Shown here in pieces: positions 15,601-19,635 of a stretch of DNA of 19,635 bases (the stretch's first letter is position 1; every line of letters begins with the position of its first letter). The position numbers and the translations under genes were made by a program. This DNA is from Candidatus Aquidulcis sp. (GTDB lineage Bacteria > Chloroflexota > Anaerolineae > Anaerolineales > E44-bin32). The DNA is taken from contig DYJB01000036.1 in NCBI GenBank assembly GCA_020723365.1, forward strand, positions 1-19,635, read 5' to 3'. Below the pieces are notes generated by a model. The model was given only the letters and a program-made list of their open reading frames with translations. It did no database searches and was not told where the DNA came from.

Positions 15601-16519
15601 CTTCCGTGGCCAGCCTCCACAGCCGGCGCGCTTCAGCCAGCTCCTGGTGGCGGCCCACCAGCCGCCCGCGCACGAGGCGATCGAGCATCGAGCGCGGCCC
15701 CGGCGGTTCGACGGGCGCGTCGCCCTGGCGAGCGCGAGCCAGAAGCTGACCGACGTCGGCCGCCGATCCCGGGCGGTCTTCCGGGCGCTTGGCCAGCAGA
15801 CTGAGGATCAGAGCCTCCAGGTTCGAAGGCAGAGCCGGGTCATAGGTGCTGGGCGGGACGGGCGGGGCATGCAAGTGTTGCGAGATGACCGCCAGCGGAT
15901 CGTCGGCGACAAAGGGAAGCCGCCCGGCGGTGAACTCGTAGAGCATGACGCCCAGCGAGTACAGATCGGCCCGCCCGTCGAGGGGCTGTCCGAGGGCCTG
16001 CTCGGGTGGCAGGTAGAACACCGTCCCGAGCAGAGTTCCTTCGGTCGTCATGCGCGAGGCGATCGAATGGGCCAGGCCGAAATCCATCAGCTTGGCCGTT
16101 CCGGCCGGCGTCACGAGCACGTTCTCCGGTTTCAGGTCGCGGTGAATGATGCCGCGCGTGTGCGCGTGGTCGAGGGCGGCGCAGATCTGGATCGTGGTCG
16201 AGAGCACCGCGCCGAGGTCGGCGGGCGGGGCTTCGTGCAGCGAGCGCCCCTCAACGAGCTCCATCACGATGTAGGCCGTGCCGGCAGACTGCCCGGCGTC
16301 GAAGACCGATACGATATTGGGGTGATTGAGTTGGGCGGCGGCCTTGGCTTCGCGCAGCAGCCGCTCCTGGCCCTGGCCGCTCACCGCCTGATGGGTGAGG
16401 ACCTTGACCGCCACGGGCCGGTCAAGCAGCAGGTCGTGGGCCCGGTAGACAACGCCCATGCCGCCGCGGCCGAGTTCGGCCTCCAGGCGGTAGCGCTCGT
16501 TGAGAAGTTCGGCGGACAT
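12668..16519 (-). CDS. Ser/Thr kinase - MalT/PknK-like ATPase - TPR - OppA-like binding-domain fusion
   Basis: 1283-residue signalling protein. Residues 10-262 are a complete Hanks-type kinase: glycine loop GRGGMG (17-22), K39, E57, HRDLKPEN (126-133), DFG (146-148), PPE (171-173). Residues 286-640 are a STAND/MalT-like ATPase with Walker A GEPGIGKT (316-323) and Walker B ILEDAHWAD (431-439). Residues 640-785 are helical, TPR-like. Residues 788-1283 are a whole peptide-binding domain (SBP_bac_5) with GRWSDGTPVTAHDYEFGWKR (855-874), NGPFRLE (960-966) and WLGDFPDPDSF (1186-1196). The first two parts match the layout of mycobacterial PknK. No signal peptide, lipobox or membrane helix is visible, so the binding domain should be cytoplasmic, as in the regulator SgrR. 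The frame is open upstream to 17701, but ATG 16519 begins the kinase fold and earlier sequence is antisense to the oxidase gene. No transporter permease genes are nearby. Confidence 0.92.
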   Translation of the reverse strand: MSAELLNERYRLEAELGRGGMGVVYRAHDLLLDRPVAVKVLTHQAVSGQGQERLLREAKAAAQLNHPNIVSVFDAGQSAGTAYIVMELVEGRSLHEAPPADLGAVLSTTIQICAALDHAHTRGIIHRDLKPENVLVTPAGTAKLMDFGLAHSIASRMTTEGTLLGTVFYLPPEQALGQPLDGRADLYSLGVMLYEFTAGRLPFVADDPLAVISQHLHAPPVPPSTYDPALPSNLEALILSLLAKRPEDRPGSAADVGQLLARARQGDAPVEPPGPRSMLDRLVRGRLVGRHQELAEARRLWRLATEGTTQVLLISGEPGIGKTRMARELGSQVAVTGGLVLAGECFAEGGAPYAPLVPVLHQALTRLAGTPQGVPPFILPDLVRLAPSLQALHPDIPPRPPGEPAVDQHQLCESAAHLFSALSRHVPLLLILEDAHWADGGTLRILGHIVHRARVPGMRLLAVLTYREIELDEARALRDLLQELNRERRALRLKLPRFDRPQTGAMLSTMFQEDIAPEFLEGVYRETDGNPFFIEEVCRALVDEGRLILHDGRWQLPGGDQLEVPQNVRVTIQSRVARLPESDQDLLRLAAVLGREFDVDELQAASGLGEDDLIEILERAERAQLIEEVRSPSRPRASRPRHRFVHALVHHTMAENLLGLRRQRLHARVAHALERLYEGESAPRAARLGRHFAEAAEWQKAAEYLLQAGDQAAAAFAYPEAVQAYDEALAILKEEGEGERAARLLMKLGLLRHSLLDFEGSRRAFQEGFVLLQGAPSVPPGDLPAAPHALRQTLALLNTLDPCRLDIYSDMAVAVHLFQGLVERTADLEVLPDGARAWEVLDGGRRYIFHLRPDGRWSDGTPVTAHDYEFGWKRTLDPGNGTNIPNYLFDIRGARDLHQRLSSDPASVGIRATGDYTLTVELERPAGYFLHLAGILLPVPRHVIQHYGERWTDPATLVTNGPFRLETFEPQRRLVLVRNSGYTGRFAGNLQRVELDLDLESDPDRLSSRYAAGEQDVLWLPPDAMDIARHAFPREYFALPSAFTGFLLFNLHRPPFDDIRVRRAFALALDREAYADVVRRGYGTPGTGGLVPPGIPGHVSAIAPAYDPDAARRLMSEAGYPGGKCLPEIEFVVLGRRLVFPASQDYLLSQWRDVLGASLQSRIMGFDEYRRVGSGEAAPHLVETGWLGDFPDPDSFLRVCLDRFVETRHFPEVHEALRRAQDLLDPRARLQAYREADRRLIERTYLLPLFYGRHSFFLKPWVKRYPVSPVWRDHWKDVILEAH

Positions 16520-16572
16520 CCTCTTCCCGTGGGTGCAAGGCGAGCGGCGCGCGGACGGCAGCGAACGGCCGG

Positions 16573-16578
16573 AGTGTA
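16573..16578 (-). promoter_or_regulatory. Possible -10 box for the kinase-fusion gene (TACACT)
   Basis: TACACT on the minus strand, about 54 bases before ATG 16519 and immediately preceded by TG (CTGTACACT), lies between the oxidase-operon hairpin and the gene. No -35 is apparent. It supports independent transcription of the kinase-fusion gene. Confidence 0.35.
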
Positions 16579-16632
16579 CAGCATCCGGCGCCGGGCGGGG
16601 CAGGTTCTCCGCCGGTCGTGGACGGAGGGCAA

Positions 16633-16669
16633 CCCGGGAGCGGCGCGCATGCCGCGCGCCGCTCCCGGG
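16633..16669 (-). terminator. 16-bp hairpin after the oxidase operon
   Basis: A perfect 16-bp stem, 16633-16648 against 16654-16669, with a 5-base loop (core CCCGGGAGCGGCGCGC). It begins 21 bases beyond the stop of the second oxidase gene. Only TTG follows on the minus strand, so the T-tract is poor, but stem strength and position make termination or mRNA 3'-end protection likely. It separates the oxidase operon from the kinase-fusion gene. Confidence 0.55.
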
Positions 16670-16689
16670 GGCGAAGCGACATTGTTGAC

Positions 16690-17814
16690 CTACGAAGTTG
16701 CCGGCTGACGCGCGGCCTTCACCACCTGGCCCACCATCCATACGATCAGGCCGACCCCGAGAACAAACAGCACCAGGAACAGGAGCAGCGGGCTCCACTG
16801 CATGTTGACCGGCTCGGCGCCGATCGGCAGATAGGGCGCCAGCTCGAGGTTCTGCACCGTCTGGCGGCTGATGGCATGCAACCCCAGGGCGCCCAGCTGC
16901 GCCAGCCCGGTGAACAGCCCGAGGCGTCGGGTGATCCCGCGCTGCGCCAGCAGCATCAGCAGCCAGGGCAGCCCGGTTCCGGCGGCGGTGAGCAGCGTCA
17001 GTACGAGCATCGGGGGTTGAAGCTGGGCGGCGCGGACTTCGGACGGCAGGGCGATGAAGAAGTACCAGGTACCCATCAAGGCCACCCAGGCGTTCCCCAG
17101 CGTGCTGATGATCAGAGCGCAGCGGATCGCCCAGCGCTTGTACTCGGCGCTCTCGCCGCCGGCGAAGAAGGCTGTGTCGACCACGATATAGGCCGCCGTC
17201 GTGGTCAGCGCCAGGCCGAACATCATCAGCAGGCGCGGGAAGAGCGTGGCATCGCCCAGGTTGAGGGCGATACCGAGGGGCGCCCCGGTCTGGCTGGTGG
17301 CATTCCAGAGCGGCCCCCAGCCGGCGACATGGGTCATCAGGCTGAAGGTGTTGCTGAAGACCAGGCCGAGCAGCATGAAGATTGCCGCCGAGGCCCACCC
17401 GGCGGCGCGCTTCCAGGCGCTCAGCGTGCCGCGCCGCAGGCCGATGACGTACAGGTAGGTGCCGTAGTAGGCGGCCATCAGCAGCGGCACGACGGCGAAC
17501 CACGGCCAGGCCGCCAGGATGGTGGCCGGGTAGAAGACCTGGTAGTAGGCCACCTGGGTGAAGAGCAGCGGAACGATCCCCAGGTTGATGCCGAAGGCGA
17601 TGACGAACGGCATGGCGTTGACGACGCGGCCGCTCAGCCGCCCGCCGTGCGTTCCGCCGCGCCAGCGCAGGATCAGCATCGTGACCAGGCCGGCGAACCA
17701 CAGGTTCATGAGGGTCATGTGCAGGGTGAAGCCGAGCACCTTGAAGAACAGGATGAACCAGTACGGAGCCGGATAGCCGAGCGGGTTGAGGGGGCCGAGG
17801 AAAGGCGGGAGCAT
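16690..17814 (-). CDS. Polytopic membrane subunit paired with the CydA-like oxidase subunit
   Basis: 374 residues with about nine hydrophobic helices, predicted inner-membrane protein. I read it as the second subunit of the bd-superfamily complex encoded just upstream. The first helix pair (PYWFILFFKVLGFTLHMTLMNLWFAG, about 18-42) contains H32 at a place like the heme-ligand histidine of the first helix of CydA proteins, so it may derive from a CydA-like rather than a CydB-like ancestor. No CxxCH motif is present. The ATG at 17814 has AGGAGG six bases upstream, and the site overlaps the stop region of the previous gene with only 9 bases between the genes, so the pair is translationally coupled. 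The C-terminus is a final helix followed by a short basic tail. The family call depends mainly on its partner. Confidence 0.75.
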   Translation of the reverse strand: MLPPFLGPLNPLGYPAPYWFILFFKVLGFTLHMTLMNLWFAGLVTMLILRWRGGTHGGRLSGRVVNAMPFVIAFGINLGIVPLLFTQVAYYQVFYPATILAAWPWFAVVPLLMAAYYGTYLYVIGLRRGTLSAWKRAAGWASAAIFMLLGLVFSNTFSLMTHVAGWGPLWNATSQTGAPLGIALNLGDATLFPRLLMMFGLALTTTAAYIVVDTAFFAGGESAEYKRWAIRCALIISTLGNAWVALMGTWYFFIALPSEVRAAQLQPPMLVLTLLTAAGTGLPWLLMLLAQRGITRRLGLFTGLAQLGALGLHAISRQTVQNLELAPYLPIGAEPVNMQWSPLLLFLVLFVLGVGLIVWMVGQVVKAARQPATS

Positions 17815-17823
17815 GAGTGCCTC

Positions 17824-19203
17824 CTAGTTCGACGCGCCGTCCACCAGGCCCGCCGGGAAGGGCCGGGCGATGGTGACGAGGTAGTCGGTCAGCAGCTCGG
17901 CTTCTTCCGAGGTGCCGGCGAAGGGCGGCATGAAGAAGCGGGCGCGGTGCGGCTCTCGGGCGACGGCCAGGATCATCTCGCGCGACCAGCCGCGCATGCT
18001 CTCGCTAACCGCGGCGTAGCCCTCGACCGAGTGGCAGTCGTTGCAGTGGTACAGAAACAGCAGCTCGCCGACTTCGAGGCGGCCGGCTTCGTCCAGGGCC
18101 AGCAGCGCCGACTCCTCGACGCGCCCCTGGTCATCCAGCACCTGCGGGAAGCGTTCGGCCAGGTAGCGGCGCGTCCAGGTCCCCCCTTCCAGGTAGCCGG
18201 TCTGGCGCAGGGAGGGGATCTCGTCGGCGTAGATCTGATTGCTCATCACGACGCCGTAGATGATGTACGGCTTGCGCACCGCCTCGCGCAGGAACTCCCC
18301 CGTGCCGATGGCGGCCAGGCCGAAGGCGAAGAGCAGGATGGCGAAGCCGGGTGTGATCCAACCCGGGTTGCGGTAGGGGCCGAGGTACAGCATGGCGAAG
18401 ACGATGACCGTCACGGCGAAGATCAGCAGCATCAGGATGTTGAGCGCGCTGGCGGCGGCCAGCGCCGCCCGGGCCGATTCGGGGAGCGCCAGCAACCACC
18501 AGCCGCCTCCGACGGTGACCAGCGCCGCCCCCAGCAGGCCCGGACGCGTCGAGCGCCGGGCAATCAGGGCGCGCAGCTCGGGCTCATCCTGCGAGCGCAG
18601 CGCCGCGTGCAGGTAGACGTATAGCGACGCCAGCAGCAGAGAGCCTCCCGTGCGGGCGATGGTCTGCGGCAGAAACTCAGGGTTGAAGAAGGCCACCCAG
18701 AACGAAGGGTTCGCCGTCCAGTTGCCCGTATTGAGCATGAAGGCGGTAATGCTGGTGATCAGCACCAGGCTGATCCAGGCCGAGACGGCGTAGATGTAGC
18801 CGAAGATCGTGTGCGTTCTCGGCGGCAGCCGGTCCCAGAAGTAGTAGAACAGGAAGGCTGAGGCGATCTCGATGACGAAGAAGACGTACTCCATCGCCCA
18901 GCCGAAGACGAAAACGTGAATCAGGGCTTCCGTCGCCAGGGGCGAGGCCAGGCCGATGGTCCACCAGATGCCGATGCCGGTGATGGCGCCGAACACGACG
19001 GTCAGCAGGATGAAGAACCAGGCGTGATCCTTGAGATACGCCAGGTAGGGGCGGTTCTGTGTCCGGTGAGCGTACTGTGCCTCCACCGCCAGGAACATCC
19101 CCCCGCCGACGGCGTACATCGCCACGAAGATGTGGATCGTGGCGACGGCGGCGATCAGCATGGGGGAGGTGATGAAGGGGACGTACCACCAGGGATAGTG
19201 CAT
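17824..19203 (-). CDS. Cytochrome bd-superfamily (CydA-like) oxidase subunit with C-terminal cytochrome c
   Basis: 459 residues: about eight membrane helices, then a periplasmic heme-c domain. CydA-like features: H24 in the first helix (TIHIFVAMYAVGGG), E105 and E112 in the helix ending FWDRL (compare Glu99/Glu107 and GWDRL of E. coli CydA), and RKPYIIYGVVM (310-320) at the place of the GRQPW region. The C-terminal domain has CNDCH (C387, C390, H391) and a candidate Met425 axial ligand in FFMPP. No clear quinol-binding Q-loop is seen, and Arg184-Thr185 appears where E. coli has heme ligand His186 (alignment by eye). This fits the OR-C branch of the superfamily, which carries heme c and probably does not oxidise quinol in the classical way. 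ATG 19203 is chosen over GTG 19242 and ATG 19239 because GGAGG lies six bases upstream. Confidence 0.85.
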   Translation of the reverse strand: MHYPWWYVPFITSPMLIAAVATIHIFVAMYAVGGGMFLAVEAQYAHRTQNRPYLAYLKDHAWFFILLTVVFGAITGIGIWWTIGLASPLATEALIHVFVFGWAMEYVFFVIEIASAFLFYYFWDRLPPRTHTIFGYIYAVSAWISLVLITSITAFMLNTGNWTANPSFWVAFFNPEFLPQTIARTGGSLLLASLYVYLHAALRSQDEPELRALIARRSTRPGLLGAALVTVGGGWWLLALPESARAALAAASALNILMLLIFAVTVIVFAMLYLGPYRNPGWITPGFAILLFAFGLAAIGTGEFLREAVRKPYIIYGVVMSNQIYADEIPSLRQTGYLEGGTWTRRYLAERFPQVLDDQGRVEESALLALDEAGRLEVGELLFLYHCNDCHSVEGYAAVSESMRGWSREMILAVAREPHRARFFMPPFAGTSEEAELLTDYLVTIARPFPAGLVDGASN

Positions 19204-19279
19204 GGCAGCCTCCGGGGAAAGGGCGACGAACGCGGGCATCACGCCGCATGCCGGAGCGAACCGGTCCGCCCGGGCAGGG

Positions 19280-19285
19280 TAGAAT
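19280..19285 (+). promoter_or_regulatory. Possible -10 box in the divergent region (TAGAAT)
   Basis: TAGAAT in a GC-rich stretch, about 96 bases before ATG 19381, in the 177-base divergent gap between the oxidase operon and the DUF4213-like gene. There is no clear -35, so support is weak. Confidence 0.25.
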
Positions 19286-19380
19286 GCCTACACCCCAGTG
19301 TGCCCTTGCATCGCAGTCGGCGTGTAGTGTGGAATGTCACCCGCAGAGCCGACGGGCGCGGCGGCAGGAGAGGCGTGCCG

Positions 19381-19635
19381 ATGGATGGCGAAGAGATGCT
19401 GGAGGCGGTCCTCGCCAGCCTGCAGCCGGGCCTCCTTCGCCGGACGGTCAGCGGCCGTCGCTGGACGGCCGTCGAAGCCGAAGTCGACGGCGTGCGGCGC
19501 TGCGGGCTGGCGGCGACGATGGGCCGGCCCGGGGAGGCGTCTCGTGCCTCGGTTTCGGTCGATCCCGGTCCCACCGCCATTGACCTGGCGCAGACGCTGC
19601 GTCACGCCGAAGGGCCGCAGGCGAGTCTGGCCGCG
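19381..19635 (+). CDS. DUF4213/DUF364-type protein, 3'-truncated by the window edge
   Basis: The first 85 codons of a gene that runs off the window. The sequence has the layout of the DUF4213 N-terminal domain that precedes DUF364 in putative heavy-metal-chelation proteins: a helical start, SGRRWTAVEAE (compare the GxxWTAV segment), RCGLAATM (compare GLAST), then IDLAQTLRHAEGPQASLAA, which matches the family's ELAxLxxS...EASLGLAA segment. ATG 19381 has AGGAG at 19366-19370. An in-frame ATG five codons later is less well placed. It is transcribed away from the oxidase operon. The metal or cofactor substrate is unknown, and the call rests on this short stretch. Confidence 0.65.
   Translation, partial: MDGEEMLEAVLASLQPGLLRRTVSGRRWTAVEAEVDGVRRCGLAATMGRPGEASRASVSVDPGPTAIDLAQTLRHAEGPQASLAA

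Noticed and set aside
16520..17701. Possible N-terminal extension of the kinase-fusion gene up to 17701
   Set aside because: The extra 394 codons overlap the oxidase partner gene in another frame and cross the 16-bp hairpin. The kinase fold starts right after ATG 16519.
16618..18624. Plus-strand open frame of 668 codons
   Set aside because: It is antisense to both oxidase genes, and its Gln/Gly/Arg-rich translation mirrors membrane-helix codons. The CxxCH and helix pattern on the minus strand decide the strand.

Overview
GC-rich bacterial DNA with almost no spare sequence inside its gene blocks. The mix of genes suggests a Chloroflexota (Anaerolineae-like) chromosome, probably from an environmental genome: a cytochrome bd-superfamily oxidase subunit with a fused cytochrome c domain, a PknK-like kinase/ATPase, a HerA-like ATPase of a conserved uncharacterised family, and candidate -10 boxes (TATAAT, TACAAT, TACACT) without clear -35 boxes. 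The taxon is an inference; there is no rRNA, tRNA, phage, IS or CRISPR in the window.

Layout. 1-4019 (+): 5'-truncated mutS2, then tag (3-methyladenine glycosylase I), a DinB-like protein starting one base after the tag stop, and a single-domain ChrA-type transporter. 4175-7845 (-): a small secreted protein built of ENRWDR-like heptads, an oligopeptidase B-type S9 peptidase, and a lysine-rich protein ending in a LysM domain, with a canonical terminator behind it. 8415-12545 (+): a membrane-anchored two-HKD phospholipase D-like protein, 600 bases of non-coding DNA, and a HerA/VirB4-like ATPase. 12668-19203 (-): a 1283-residue kinase-ATPase-TPR-solute-binding fusion, preceded by a two-gene oxidase operon from which it is separated by a 16-bp hairpin. 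19381-end (+): the start of a DUF4213/DUF364-type protein, divergent from the oxidase operon.

How the genes may work together. mutS2 and tag are both DNA-maintenance genes, but no wider pathway spans the window. The oxidase pair forms a unit: a CydA-like subunit whose C-terminal c-type heme suggests electron input from a c-type donor rather than directly from quinol. The kinase fusion is the most unusual object. An intact Ser/Thr kinase and a MalT/PknK-like ATPase end in a complete OppA-like (SBP_bac_5) domain, with no signal peptide, lipobox or membrane segment anywhere. I read it as a soluble one-piece signalling protein whose binding-protein fold senses a peptide-like ligand in the cytoplasm. 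The lysine-rich/LysM protein and the heptad-repeat secreted protein are two further unusual small proteins.
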